Shown here in pieces: positions 46,554 to 55,954 of a stretch of 64,000 bases of DNA. The DNA comes from Bin34 sp965219935 (lineage in GTDB: Bacteria > Chloroflexota > Anaerolineae > Caldilineales > Caldilineaceae), in contig CBDCOU010000003.1 of NCBI GenBank assembly GCA_965219935.1, positions 992,001 to 1,056,000 of the forward strand, in the 5' to 3' direction. Within the stretch, counting starts at the first letter, position 1. Each line of letters begins with the position of its first letter. The position numbers and the translations under genes were made by a program. The notes under the pieces are model-generated. The model saw only the letters and a list, made by a program, of their open reading frames with translations. It was not told the origin of the DNA and did no database searches.

Positions 46554-49355
46554 TCATACCGGGGTCAGATCCCGCCAATTGGTTCCTGTCTCGACATCGG
46601 CCCGCAAGGGCACCTGCAGCGAAAACGCCTGCTCCATCTCCTGCTTGACCACGGACGCCGTCTGGGCGAGCTCCCCTTCGGGGACTTCCAGCACCAGTTC
46701 GTCGTGCACCTGCAGCAGCATGCGGCCGGCCAGGTGTTGGCGCTTCAAGGCACGCTCCACATGGACCATCGCGATCTTCAGAATATCAGCAGCGCTGCCC
46801 TGAATGGGTGCATTGATGGCCGCGCGTTCCACTGCACGACGCTGTTGCGGGGGCAGCTTGCCGCCCTGCAACTCCGGGAATCGCCGCTTGCGGCCGGTCA
46901 AGGTGGTGACATGTCCGTCGCGCGCCGCGGCCTGCCGGGTGTCTTCCACCCATTGCTCCACCTTGGGATAGGTTTCGAAATACCGGGTCAGGAACTCCTC
47001 GGCCTCTGCGACGGACATTTCCGTGCGCTGACTCAAACCAAAGGCCGTCGAGCCGTAGACGGTGGCGAAATTGATGGTCTTGCCCAGATCGCGCTGGCTG
47101 CGGTTGACCTCTGCCAACGGCACGCGGAACAGTTCGGCCGCCGTGATGGCATGGATGTCCTGTTCCTCCTCAAAGGCCCGGATGAGCCGTTCGTCCCCCG
47201 CCACATGGGCCAACACCCGGAGTTCAACCTGACTGTAGTCGGCGGCCAGCATCACGTGTCCCGGCTCCGCGATGAAAGCCCGTCGCAAACGCCGACCCTC
47301 TTCTGTCCGAATCGGGATGTTCTGCAGGTTGGGATTGTTGCTGCTCATGCGACCGGTGGCCGCGCCAGCCTGATTGAAACTCGTGTGCACGCGATCGGTT
47401 TCGGCATCCATCATGGCCAGCAGGTTGTCCACGTAGGTGCTGCTCAGCTTGTGCAGCTGCCTGTATTCAAGAATGGTGCCAAGACCTGCGGCCTGCCGCT
47501 CGGTCAGCGTGTCCTCGCCCCTGAGCCGAACCTCCAGGTCCTCCAAAACCCCGGCCGCCGTGCTGTAGTTGCCGGACTTGGTCTTGCGCAGACCCTGCGT
47601 AGGCAAATCGAAGCCACCCTTGTCGAACAGGACCTGGCTCAACTGCTGCGTGCTCCTGACATTGAACTCGCGGCCGGCCAATTCGTACATGCGGGCCACC
47701 AGCGCCTCCAATCGCTCCCGGTATTCCGCCTGCAGCTTCAGCAGGTAGTTTCGGTCCAGCCTAACGCCACGTGTTTCCATGTCCGCCAGGATCGGCACCA
47801 GCGGCAATTCGAGATCGGCGTACAGCTTCCACAGGCCGCCTGCCTTGAGTGCGGACTTGAGCCGGTGATACAACGCCAAGGTCTGAGCCGCATCATCCGC
47901 GGCATAGACCGCGGCCTGCTCCGACTCGACCGACGCGAACGACTGCTGGTTGCGTCCCGTACCGATCAAATCGGTGATGGGCTGCATGACTACGTCCAGT
48001 TCCCGCAGGGCCAGATCCTTCAGGCCAAGTCGATGCTGGCCGGCATCCACCACATACGCCATCAGCATTGTGTCGTGCAACTCGTCTGCGATCTCGAGGC
48101 CGTTCCCGCGAGCCACCATCAGGTCGTACTTGGCATTGTGGGCTGTCTTGGCCACCTTCCCGTCGGCGAACACGGACGCCAAGGTATTGCGCACCAGTTC
48201 CCACGGCAACTGGTTTCCCGTCTCATGCGCGATCGGAATGTAGGCCGCCGACCCAACATCCCAGCTCAGTGCCAGGCCCACAACGTCCGCCGTCAAACCA
48301 TCAATGCTGGTGGTTTCGAAGTCGAAGGCCACGTTGGCACATGCCTGCAACGAAGCCGCCAGTTCCTGCAGCTGCGCTTCGGTGGTCACGGAGACGTAGC
48401 CGGCCGCGCGGTCCAACCTTTCCTGCTCCGCAGTCGACATCAACGGCGACAGGCCGTCGTCGAAAAGGCCGCCCTGGCCGACCAGGAGTTCGTTGTACTG
48501 GTTCAGCGTCGACTGAAGCCCAAGCTCCTTCATCAGCTCGGCCAGGCGCGCGTGGTCCGGCTGCAACGGATCCGCGTCCTCCAGATCGAATTCCACCGGC
48601 ACGTCCCGGACAATGCGCACCAATTCCAGGTTCCGTTCCACCTGCTCGCGGTGCTCCGCCAGATTCTGCTTCAGCCTTTTGGCGGTAATGCCTTCCAGGC
48701 CGGCATATAGGCCTTGCACGCTTCCGAACTGCCTGACGAGTTTGACCGCGCTCTTCTCACCAACTCCCGGCACGCCCGGAATGTTGTCCGAGCTGTCCCC
48801 CTGCAAAGCCTTCATGTGCACAAACTGCTCAGAACGCACTCCAAACCGCTGCTCGACGGCCGCGCTGTCGTAGATGTCGTTGCGACCCCGACTGCGCGAG
48901 GAGGTGTAGATGACCCTGACGCGGTCCGTTGCCAGTTGGAACAGATCGCGATCGCCAGTCTTGATCAGAACCTGCATGCCGGCTGCTTCGGCCCGGGAGG
49001 CCAGCGTGCCAATGACGTCGTCCGCTTCGTAGTTGTCCACCGTCAGTGTGCGAATGTTCATGGCATCCAGCACCTGGTGGATGCGGCCAATCTGGCCCCG
49101 CAGATCGTCCGGCATGCGTTCGCGGGTGGCCTTGTAGGCCGGAAAGAGGTCGTCCCGGAACGTTTTCTTGGGATCGAAGGCAACAACCACCGAATCCGGG
49201 TTGTGCTCCCGAATCACTGCGATCAGTTGGCGCAGGAAGCCAAACACGGCCCCGGTTTGTTCGCCTGTCGCGCGCACCGCCAGATTGGCACGGCTCATGG
49301 CGAAATAGGCGCGATAGGCCTCCGAGTGTCCGTCGATCAGGACACAAGTTTCCAT
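46554..49355 (-). CDS. polA: DNA polymerase I
   Basis: Repair and Okazaki-fragment polymerase, 933 aa. Residues 1-290 are the 5'-nuclease (LIDGHSEAYRAYFA, VVVAFDPKKTFRDDLFPAYKA, GDRDLFQL). The 3'-5' exonuclease domain keeps its acidic residues (VAFDFETTSIDG, TAHNAKYDLMV, YAADDAAQTLALY), so proofreading is probably active, unlike many thermophilic relatives. The polymerase domain has motif A DYSQVELRVLAH, the O-helix RDLGKTINFATVYG followed by STAFGLS, and motif C VHDELVLEVP. ATG 49355 lies 14 bases after the small 70-aa gene. It heads polA-argS-serA. Confidence 0.97.
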   Translation of the reverse strand: METCVLIDGHSEAYRAYFAMSRANLAVRATGEQTGAVFGFLRQLIAVIREHNPDSVVVAFDPKKTFRDDLFPAYKATRERMPDDLRGQIGRIHQVLDAMNIRTLTVDNYEADDVIGTLASRAEAAGMQVLIKTGDRDLFQLATDRVRVIYTSSRSRGRNDIYDSAAVEQRFGVRSEQFVHMKALQGDSSDNIPGVPGVGEKSAVKLVRQFGSVQGLYAGLEGITAKRLKQNLAEHREQVERNLELVRIVRDVPVEFDLEDADPLQPDHARLAELMKELGLQSTLNQYNELLVGQGGLFDDGLSPLMSTAEQERLDRAAGYVSVTTEAQLQELAASLQACANVAFDFETTSIDGLTADVVGLALSWDVGSAAYIPIAHETGNQLPWELVRNTLASVFADGKVAKTAHNAKYDLMVARGNGLEIADELHDTMLMAYVVDAGQHRLGLKDLALRELDVVMQPITDLIGTGRNQQSFASVESEQAAVYAADDAAQTLALYHRLKSALKAGGLWKLYADLELPLVPILADMETRGVRLDRNYLLKLQAEYRERLEALVARMYELAGREFNVRSTQQLSQVLFDKGGFDLPTQGLRKTKSGNYSTAAGVLEDLEVRLRGEDTLTERQAAGLGTILEYRQLHKLSSTYVDNLLAMMDAETDRVHTSFNQAGAATGRMSSNNPNLQNIPIRTEEGRRLRRAFIAEPGHVMLAADYSQVELRVLAHVAGDERLIRAFEEEQDIHAITAAELFRVPLAEVNRSQRDLGKTINFATVYGSTAFGLSQRTEMSVAEAEEFLTRYFETYPKVEQWVEDTRQAAARDGHVTTLTGRKRRFPELQGGKLPPQQRRAVERAAINAPIQGSAADILKIAMVHVERALKRQHLAGRMLLQVHDELVLEVPEGELAQTASVVKQEMEQAFSLQVPLRADVETGTNWRDLTPV

Positions 49356-49369
49356 GGGAGACCGAACCG

Positions 49370-49582
49370 TCAGCGCTCTACCGTCAGCTCGCCTTGGTCG
49401 ACAAGCTTGCGGATGGCGGGTTGTTCAAGGAGGGACGCCATCGTCTGCATTCTGCGTCCGGCGTCAAGCCGGCAACGACCGGTCGGCAATTCCAGGATGA
49501 AATTCCTCTTGGACGTGTTGGAGAGCGTGACAACCTCACGCTTGTCGTGCGTCCACGTCAGTTTGTCGCGCCTGCCCTTCAT
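49370..49582 (-). CDS. Small hypothetical protein upstream of polA
   Basis: A 70-aa basic protein with DKLTWTHDKREVVTLSNTS, then ILELPTGRCRLDAGRRMQ and a short helical end. It has no signal peptide or cysteine motif, and I do not recognise a family. It is judged real because it fills the space before polA with a 14-base gap, starts at ATG 49582 behind AAGG, and a TAGAAT -10 (49620-49615) lies just upstream. It may be the first gene of the polA operon. Function unknown. Confidence 0.6.
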   Translation of the reverse strand: MKGRRDKLTWTHDKREVVTLSNTSKRNFILELPTGRCRLDAGRRMQTMASLLEQPAIRKLVDQGELTVER

Positions 49583-49614
49583 GTCGTGCCCGGTGCCTTG
49601 TCAGGATGCACGCC

Positions 49615-49620
49615 ATTCTA
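49615..49620 (-). promoter_or_regulatory. Probable -10 element of the polA operon
   Basis: TAGAAT on the minus strand lies 33 bases before the 70-aa gene. The -35 position (CGGGTC) is poor. It matches the -10 found for rnpB and the PhyH gene. Confidence 0.4.
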
Positions 49621-49644
49621 ATCCAACAGCAGGTGCCGACCCGA

Positions 49645-51183
49645 TCAGATGTGGCCCGGCCTGGCGTGTTCCGAACCGCCGGATCGAATGCGGCTCCATC
49701 GGCCGCGGTGCCATCGATCGCGCCAGGTGTTCCACACAACGCTTCCGAACCCCAGCAGGCCCAGGAGGGCAATCCAGCCGATCGCCGGTGCTCGGGCGTG
49801 GATGGCGCCCCCCAGAACCAGTCCGGCATACAGCAGCAGCAGGATTTCCGGGACGCGCATGCGATTTTCCAGTGGCCAGGGATCCCGGACGTAGGCTGCA
49901 GGGGCCGCGGTCTGGGAATCCGGCTTGGGGGTGCGGAGAAATTCACTGTGCCGATGCCGCGCGGCCTCCCACACCGCCACCGAATTGCTCCAGCACAACC
50001 CGACACCGGCCAGAAGCAATACGTTGCAGGAGGCCGCGAAGTCCCAACCAAGCGGTCGCCGCAGCCGCCACTGCCCGGCCGCAAGCATTGCCAAGGGCCC
50101 GAACGCGGCTGGAATCAGCCACGGCAGCCAGCGCGGGAGGTTGGCATCCAGAGCCAAGAGCGGCCCCACAAGCAACAACCCTGCCAGCAACAGGGGATGA
50201 ACCAGATAGCCGGCCATATGGAACATCGCCTGGAGCCGATGCCATGGCGGCAACCGCCCCGAACGCAGAACAGGGCCGGCCAACCGCAACAAAGTTTGTA
50301 CGGATCCCTTGGCCCAGCGGAACTGCTGGCTGCGAAAGTCCGCCCAGCGCTCCGGCGCATCCGCGGCCACCGCCACCGAATCCAGATATCGCCCTTGCCA
50401 GCCGGCCAGTTGAGCTCGATAGCTCAAATCGAGGTCCTCACAGAGGCTGGCGGTCGACCAGCCGCCAACCGCGGGATCCTCGAGGCACTGCCTGCGCCAA
50501 ATGCCTCCGGAACCATTGAACGCAAACCAGTGGCTCTGCAGGCACCGGGCCCGCGTCTCCACTGCGAAGTGGCCTTCGAGCGCCACCGTGACGGCATCCG
50601 TCAACCTGGACCGATACCGGTTGGCAGATGTCCACCGGGCCTGGACAAACCCGCACCGTTCCCGTCCCGGTTGCAACATGGGAGCCAGCACCTCCTTGAG
50701 AAATTGAGGATGCGGCTGAAAGTCCGCGTCGAATAGGCAAATGAAATCGCCAGTGGCGGCGCCCAAGGCCGCTTGGAGAGCCCCCGCCTTGTAACCGTTC
50801 CGCTCGGATCGCGGCAGCAGGTCTATATCCATCCCCCGCTCCCGCCAATACTGAACCCGTCCCTCCGCCAGATGCCGCGTCCGGTCTTCGGAATCGTCCA
50901 AGACCTGAATCTGCAGCAGGTCGTTCGGATACTCGAGCCGGGCACAACAGTCGATCACGCGTCGTGCGACGTGCTGTTCGTTGTAGAGCGGGATCTGCAC
51001 CGTGACGGCCGGCCAGGGCTCGTCCGGCATACCCGTGCCATCGGCACCCCGCCGGACGTGGCACAGAGCGCGGACGGCCAGCCACAACGAGTTGAAGCCG
51101 TAGCCGGCCAGGCAAATGCCAATTCCCGACCAGGCCGCAGTCAGCGCCAACGCCGGCCAGGCATGGCCCAACGCCTCACTCAC
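49645..51183 (-). CDS. Membrane glycosyltransferase, family 2 (processive type)
   Basis: A 512-aa protein with an N-terminal helix, a cytoplasmic GT-A domain and four to five C-terminal helices. The catalytic motifs of processive GT2 enzymes are complete: VTVQIPLYNE, VLDDSED, CLFDADFQP, the TED-like SLCEDLDLS and QQFRWAKGS (QxxRW). This is the cellulose-synthase/glucomannan-synthase-like architecture, so it probably makes a polysaccharide or glycolipid at the membrane. Start GTG 51183 follows AAGG. Acceptor and sugar unknown. Confidence 0.9.
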   Translation of the reverse strand: MSEALGHAWPALALTAAWSGIGICLAGYGFNSLWLAVRALCHVRRGADGTGMPDEPWPAVTVQIPLYNEQHVARRVIDCCARLEYPNDLLQIQVLDDSEDRTRHLAEGRVQYWRERGMDIDLLPRSERNGYKAGALQAALGAATGDFICLFDADFQPHPQFLKEVLAPMLQPGRERCGFVQARWTSANRYRSRLTDAVTVALEGHFAVETRARCLQSHWFAFNGSGGIWRRQCLEDPAVGGWSTASLCEDLDLSYRAQLAGWQGRYLDSVAVAADAPERWADFRSQQFRWAKGSVQTLLRLAGPVLRSGRLPPWHRLQAMFHMAGYLVHPLLLAGLLLVGPLLALDANLPRWLPWLIPAAFGPLAMLAAGQWRLRRPLGWDFAASCNVLLLAGVGLCWSNSVAVWEAARHRHSEFLRTPKPDSQTAAPAAYVRDPWPLENRMRVPEILLLLYAGLVLGGAIHARAPAIGWIALLGLLGFGSVVWNTWRDRWHRGRWSRIRSGGSEHARPGHI

Positions 51184-51270
51184 GGAATGCCTTGCCGAAC
51201 CGAGCCCGCCGGGACGGCCCCGGCGACGGGTTTGCGCACGGGCCGGCGCTCGCCGGCCGGCACCGCCGAC

Positions 51271-53328
51271 CTATTCGTCCTCGTCCTCCGCCTTGTTGTC
51301 CTCGATGACCTTGGCCACCAGGTGCTTCGGAACTTCCTCATAATGCAGGAAGTCAATTTCGTAGGTCCCGCGTCCCTGGGTCATGGATCGAAGGTCCGTG
51401 CCGTACCGCATGATCTCGGCAAAGGGCACCTCGGCCTTGACCACGGAACGGTTGGGTTCCTGTTCCATGCCCAACACCCGGCCGCGCCGGTTGGTCAGGT
51501 CGCCCATGATGTCGCCCATGCAGTCCTCGGGCACGGAGATGTCCATGCTGTAGATTGGTTCCAGCAACGTGGCACCGGCTTCGCTGGCCGCCATCTTGAA
51601 GACCTCTCGACCTGCAATCTGAAACGCAATGTCCTTGGAATCGACAGGGTGTTCCTTGCCGTCGAAAACCACAACCTTCAGATCGACGGCCGGGAAGCCT
51701 GCCACCACCCCTTCGTCCATCACCTGTTTCACGCCCTTCTCGATGGAAGGCAGGTACACCGAACTAATGGCGCCGCCATAAATCTCGCTGTCGTACTCGA
51801 AACCGCTGCCCCGGTCGAGCGGCTCCACCCGCATGTGGACCTCCGCGAATTGCCCGGCTCCGCCGGACTGCTTTTTGTGCCGGTACTGGGCTTGGCCAAC
51901 CCGCGTGACCGTTTCCATGTAGGGAACCTTGGGAGTTGACGCCAGTACCCCGACGCCGAAACCCGATTCCAGTCGCTTCAGGGCCACGTCCACCTGGATT
52001 TCGCCAACGCCCTGTATGACTGTCTGCTTGGTTTCCGGAATGTTGACGACGCTGAGGGTCGGATCCTCCTCCGCCACTTGGCTCAGGGACTGGCCCAACT
52101 TGGCACTGTCGGCCTGGGTCGCCGGGGCCACCGCCATGCTGAACAAAGGATTGGGATACGCAGGCAGAACCACGTCCGGTTCGCTGTCCGCATCGTACAG
52201 GGCCTGACCGGATTGCACCCCGGTAAGCTTGGAGATGGCGCCGATGTCGCCGGGGCCGATCGCGTCCTGGTTGTCCAAGTCGTTTCCTTGTGCCGCATGC
52301 AGGTTGACCAATGGCTCGGAGGCCGGGGAACCGCTGCATTTGACCATGCCACCCTTGGCCAGGGTTCCGCTGAAGACCCGAACATAGTTGATGCGCCCGC
52401 GGTACCGGTCGATGATCGTGCGAAAGGTCAGGGCCAGTGCAGGTGCTTCACCGGCCGCTTCGGGCTGGCCGCCATCCGCCAGCGGCAGTTCCGCCTGGTC
52501 CGCCCCCGGCGCCACCTCGACCAGCCGGTCAAGCAGGGAGTGCACCCCGATGCCGGCGGTTGCGGAACACACGAACACGGGAACGATCGTGCCGCCGGCC
52601 ACACCCGCGGCAAGACCCATTTTGACTTCGGCCGCAGACAGATCCTCGCCTTCCAGGTACTTCTCCATCAGTTCATCGTCCGATTCGGCAGCCGCCTCCA
52701 CCAAGACCATCCGGGCTTCCTCAATCTCATCGGACAGGTCGTCCGGCAGATCCGATGTCTGGCCGCTGTCGCCCATCCAGGCGGCTTCCGCCGCCAAGTC
52801 CACGATGCCCCGAAAGTCGAGTGCCTGTCCGATGGGCAGGTGGAAGGGCACCAGTGTGGCACCGGGACAGGCTGGCCCCAGACTCTCCAGGGCACGCTCC
52901 CAGTCGGCGTTCTCGCGGTCCATCTTGTTGACCAAAATCCCCACCGGCTGGCCTTCGGCCTGGATCCGAGCCCATGCCAACTCGGTGCCAACCTCGGCCC
53001 CGGCCACCGCATCCACCAGAATCAGGGTCATCTCGGTTACGGAAACTCCGCTAATCACCTCGCCCAGGAAACTCGGGTCGCCGGGTGTGTCGACGAGGTT
53101 GACCTTGGTGCCATTGTGCGCGAGTGAGGCAACCGCCAGGCTAAGGGAAATGCCGCGCGCCTTCTCCTCGTCGTCGAAGTCGCACACCGTCGAGCCGTCC
53201 GCCGTGTCGCCCATGCGGGGCATGGCGCCACTGTGGTAGAGCAGAGACTCCACCAATGTGGTCTTGCCGGAACGACTGTGCCCCAGCAGGGAAATGTTGC
53301 GAATGTTGGACATCGGGAATTCAGCCAT
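51271..53328 (-). CDS. Elongation factor G-like GTPase
   Basis: A 685-aa translational GTPase of the EF-G2/FusA2-like group. The G domain has GHSRSGKT (residues 16-23), the DTPG switch II and NKMD; the switch I region RGISLSLAV departs from the RGITI of canonical EF-G. Domains II-V follow, ending in the EF-G C-terminal fold with HYEEVPKHL and an acidic Glu/Asp tail. ATG 53328 has GGAGG five bases upstream. It is not in an rpsL-rpsG-tufA cluster, so a true fusA is expected elsewhere. The role of this paralogue, perhaps ribosome recycling or stress, is not settled for the family. Confidence 0.9.
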   Translation of the reverse strand: MAEFPMSNIRNISLLGHSRSGKTTLVESLLYHSGAMPRMGDTADGSTVCDFDDEEKARGISLSLAVASLAHNGTKVNLVDTPGDPSFLGEVISGVSVTEMTLILVDAVAGAEVGTELAWARIQAEGQPVGILVNKMDRENADWERALESLGPACPGATLVPFHLPIGQALDFRGIVDLAAEAAWMGDSGQTSDLPDDLSDEIEEARMVLVEAAAESDDELMEKYLEGEDLSAAEVKMGLAAGVAGGTIVPVFVCSATAGIGVHSLLDRLVEVAPGADQAELPLADGGQPEAAGEAPALALTFRTIIDRYRGRINYVRVFSGTLAKGGMVKCSGSPASEPLVNLHAAQGNDLDNQDAIGPGDIGAISKLTGVQSGQALYDADSEPDVVLPAYPNPLFSMAVAPATQADSAKLGQSLSQVAEEDPTLSVVNIPETKQTVIQGVGEIQVDVALKRLESGFGVGVLASTPKVPYMETVTRVGQAQYRHKKQSGGAGQFAEVHMRVEPLDRGSGFEYDSEIYGGAISSVYLPSIEKGVKQVMDEGVVAGFPAVDLKVVVFDGKEHPVDSKDIAFQIAGREVFKMAASEAGATLLEPIYSMDISVPEDCMGDIMGDLTNRRGRVLGMEQEPNRSVVKAEVPFAEIMRYGTDLRSMTQGRGTYEIDFLHYEEVPKHLVAKVIEDNKAEDEDE

Positions 53329-53411
53329 GCAGCCTCCAGCAATTCGGCCTGTGAGCCGGCGCGCCGGCACCGGGAGTGATTGACGATCCACCTTGAGGAC
53401 GTAAGTCCGGA

Positions 53412-53440
53412 ATTGTAGGGTCTGAAGCAGACTTGATCAA
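53412..53440 (-). promoter_or_regulatory. Promoter of the EF-G-like gene
   Basis: TTGATC (53440-53435) and TACAAT (53417-53412) on the minus strand have a 17-base spacer. A 12-bp palindrome AGGTTCGAACCT (53453-53464) lies 12 bases upstream of the -35 and could be an operator. Confidence 0.6.
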
Positions 53441-53519
53441 TTACGGCCGGGTAGGTTCGAACCTGTTTCCCATCGGATCCAATCTGCCGGAACGCGATCC
53501 CGCATCCGAATGTCAGCTA

Positions 53520-54659
53520 TCAGGACCGATACAGCTCGCGCACGATGATCTGCTGCTGGATCTGGGTCGTTCCTTCGTAAATCTGAAAGATCTTGGCATC
53601 GCGCATGAGCTTCTCGACCGGCTGGTCGGCACTGTAGCCGACCCCGCCAAAGACCTGAACCGCGTCGGTGGCGCTGGCCATGGCTGCCTCCCCGCAGTAG
53701 GCCTTTGCGATCGCCGCTTCCCGGGTGTTTGCCACCCCCTTGTCCCTGAGCCAGGCGGCATGGCGAACAAGACCGCGCCCGGCCGCTACGCGAATGTCCA
53801 TGTCCGCCAACATGAACCCAACCCCCTGAAACCGGCTGATGGTCTGGCCGAACGCGCGGCGACGGCCGGCATAGGCGACGGCTTCATCCCGGGCCCGGCG
53901 CGCCAAGCCCACGGCCTGGGCGCACAGAAGCGGCCGACTGGTGTCAAAGGTCCGCATGATGGTCAGGAAACCGCTTCCGCGATCGCCCAGCATGTGGGAA
54001 TCCGGCACGGCACAGTCCTGAAACTCGATGCGCACGGCCGGAGCTGCCCTCTGGCCCATCTTGGGGATGGGTTCACCGCAAACAACGCCCGGGGTATCCG
54101 CACGCACAAAGAAGCAACTGAGACCCTCGTGGCCCTGATCGGGATCGGTGACAGCGAACACCGCCAGCCACGCGGCGGCGTTGCCGCCGGTAATCCACAA
54201 CTTCGTTCCGTTGAGCACCCACCGGTCTCCCTGGCGGGCGGCGGTCGTCTGCAAGGCGGCCACGTCGGACCCCGCCTCCGGCTCGGTAACGCAGAACGAC
54301 ACGACCTCGCGCTCGGCCAGGATGCCCGGTAGCCATGCCGCCTTTTGGTCTTCCGATCCGGCCAGCAGCAGCGGCAGGAGCCCCAGTTCGTTGATGGTGA
54401 GGGCAGTCGAGATTCCGGTGCAACCGTAACCAAACTCCTCGTTGCCGATGGTTGCGTCCAGCACGGACAAGCCGTGTCCGCCGTACCGGACCGGCACAAT
54501 CCGGTTGGTCAAGCCGGCCTCGGCGGCCTGCTCGAACAGCGGACGCGGATAGTCCGCAATCCTGTCCCATTCGACTGCGGACGGAAGGATCAACCCTTCG
54601 GTGAATTCCCTGTGCTGTTCCTGGATCTTGTGCTGCTCGGCGGTCAATTCCAAATTCAT
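53520..54659 (-). CDS. Acyl-CoA dehydrogenase
   Basis: A 379-aa FAD enzyme that makes an alpha-beta double bond in an acyl-CoA and passes electrons to ETF. It shows the signatures CVTEPEAGSDVAALQTT and KLWITGGNAAAW, the N-terminal and middle domains of normal length, QVFGGVGYSADQPVEKLMRD, and the catalytic glutamate in IYEGTTQIQ. Fatty-acyl, short-chain and branched-chain members cannot be separated by motif. ATG 54659; a TAAGAT about 50 bases upstream could be a -10. It is divergent from the SIS gene. Confidence 0.93.
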   Translation of the reverse strand: MNLELTAEQHKIQEQHREFTEGLILPSAVEWDRIADYPRPLFEQAAEAGLTNRIVPVRYGGHGLSVLDATIGNEEFGYGCTGISTALTINELGLLPLLLAGSEDQKAAWLPGILAEREVVSFCVTEPEAGSDVAALQTTAARQGDRWVLNGTKLWITGGNAAAWLAVFAVTDPDQGHEGLSCFFVRADTPGVVCGEPIPKMGQRAAPAVRIEFQDCAVPDSHMLGDRGSGFLTIMRTFDTSRPLLCAQAVGLARRARDEAVAYAGRRRAFGQTISRFQGVGFMLADMDIRVAAGRGLVRHAAWLRDKGVANTREAAIAKAYCGEAAMASATDAVQVFGGVGYSADQPVEKLMRDAKIFQIYEGTTQIQQQIIVRELYRS

Positions 54660-54826
54660 CGGTGGGTTCCCATGGGCTGCGACTTGGCTGAAGGTAATCT
54701 TAGGGCCGGACGGGGGCCAATGTCGGTTGCAAACCCAAGCCCCGGTCCGACGGTCGGGATGTGCTTCCCCTGCCAGGCGGAAGCCTTCGGGCCCACCTCT
54801 TCACTGGCTTCCTTCTTGGCACTCCC

Positions 54827-55873
54827 ATGACTCCGATTCTGTACACCGAAATCCACTCGCAGCCGGATCGGCTTAGGGTCTGCCTGCACGCGAATCTTAC
54901 AGTCCTGGGCGAGGTGGCTACCCGGATTAAATCGGCCGGGATCACATCCTTCACCATGGTCGCCCGCGGCACGAGCCGCCATGCCGCCCTGTATGGAGCT
55001 TATCTTCTGGGAGCCCACCAGCACATGCCGGTGCATTTGTTTCGCACGGGCATGACCGCCTTTCTGGGGGTTCAGCCCCTGCATCCCGGCACGTGCCTGG
55101 TCGGCATCAGCCAGTCCGGCAGCGGTCCGGACCTCAACGCCATCCTGCATCAGGCCGTGCGCCGGTCCGTACCGGTGTTCGCCCTGACCAACAACGAAGA
55201 TTCGGAAATGGCCGGATTGGCCACCCGGCACATCGCGTTGCAAGCGGGACCCGAGCGCGCCATCGCGGCCACCAAGTCCCTCACCAACCAACTGATGTGC
55301 CTGGCGATGCTGGACCACTGCCTGGACATGCAAAAGGCATCCTACGAGGATTTACTCTCGATTCCGGGCCACGTGGAAGGAACACTCTCGATTGAAGGTC
55401 CAATCCGGACGTTGGCCGCCCGCCTCAAGGACACCGACTGCTTGATTGCGGTGGGCCGTGGGTTCAACCATCCGGTCGCCTGTGAAGCAGCCCTCAAGCT
55501 TCAGGAGGTCTGCTACCTCCCGACGGTTGCCTATACCAGCGCAGACTTCATCCACGGCCCCCAAGCCCTGCTCGAACCCGATCGCGAGCTGCTGTGCCTC
55601 GATGTCGGGCCCGAACCCAATCCCCAGTTCAGCGACATCGAGGCGTTGGCGCACCGTGCCGGAGCCCGGGTCACCGCCATTACCAGTGATCACGGACGTT
55701 GGTCCGGGCCGACCACGGTCATCGAGCTGCCGGGCACGCGCGAGGCGCCGAACTGGCTGGCGCCATTTCCCGCACTCGCCGCCTGTCAGTTGCTGGCCTA
55801 CCATTTGGGCCTGGTCCGCGGATTGGACGTCGACTCCCCGCGCAACCTCAAAAAGGTCACGCTGACCCGTTGA
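54827..55873 (+). CDS. Double SIS-domain sugar isomerase/deaminase-like protein
   Basis: A 348-aa protein equivalent to the isomerase half of GlmS without the glutaminase domain. The first SIS domain has VARGTSRHAALYGAYLLG and GISQSGSGPDLNA; the second has VGRGFNHPVACEAALKLQEV and TSADFIHGPQALL. Lacking the glutamine-amidotransferase part, it is more like FrlB/AgaS/NagB-II-type aminosugar deaminases or deglycases than GlmS. ATG 54827; the frame is open upstream without similarity. Substrate unknown; no aminosugar transporter is adjacent. Confidence 0.85.
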   Translation: MTPILYTEIHSQPDRLRVCLHANLTVLGEVATRIKSAGITSFTMVARGTSRHAALYGAYLLGAHQHMPVHLFRTGMTAFLGVQPLHPGTCLVGISQSGSGPDLNAILHQAVRRSVPVFALTNNEDSEMAGLATRHIALQAGPERAIAATKSLTNQLMCLAMLDHCLDMQKASYEDLLSIPGHVEGTLSIEGPIRTLAARLKDTDCLIAVGRGFNHPVACEAALKLQEVCYLPTVAYTSADFIHGPQALLEPDRELLCLDVGPEPNPQFSDIEALAHRAGARVTAITSDHGRWSGPTTVIELPGTREAPNWLAPFPALAACQLLAYHLGLVRGLDVDSPRNLKKVTLTR

Positions 55874-55954
55874 CCGTCTTCACCGAACCGGGTGTTGCCG
55901 CCTATCCCGTGGATTCGGCCCGCGGGATATCCGGGTTGCCGGCAGAGATCGATG

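Noticed and set aside
46200..48710. 836-codon open frame antisense to polA and argS
   Set aside because: It lies wholly opposite two unmistakable genes, has His/Gln/Arg-rich composition typical of the complement of high-GC coding DNA, and shows no domain.
53453..53464. GGTTCGAACC resembling a tRNA T-arm
   Set aside because: No acceptor, D or anticodon arm can be built around it; treated as a palindrome near a promoter.
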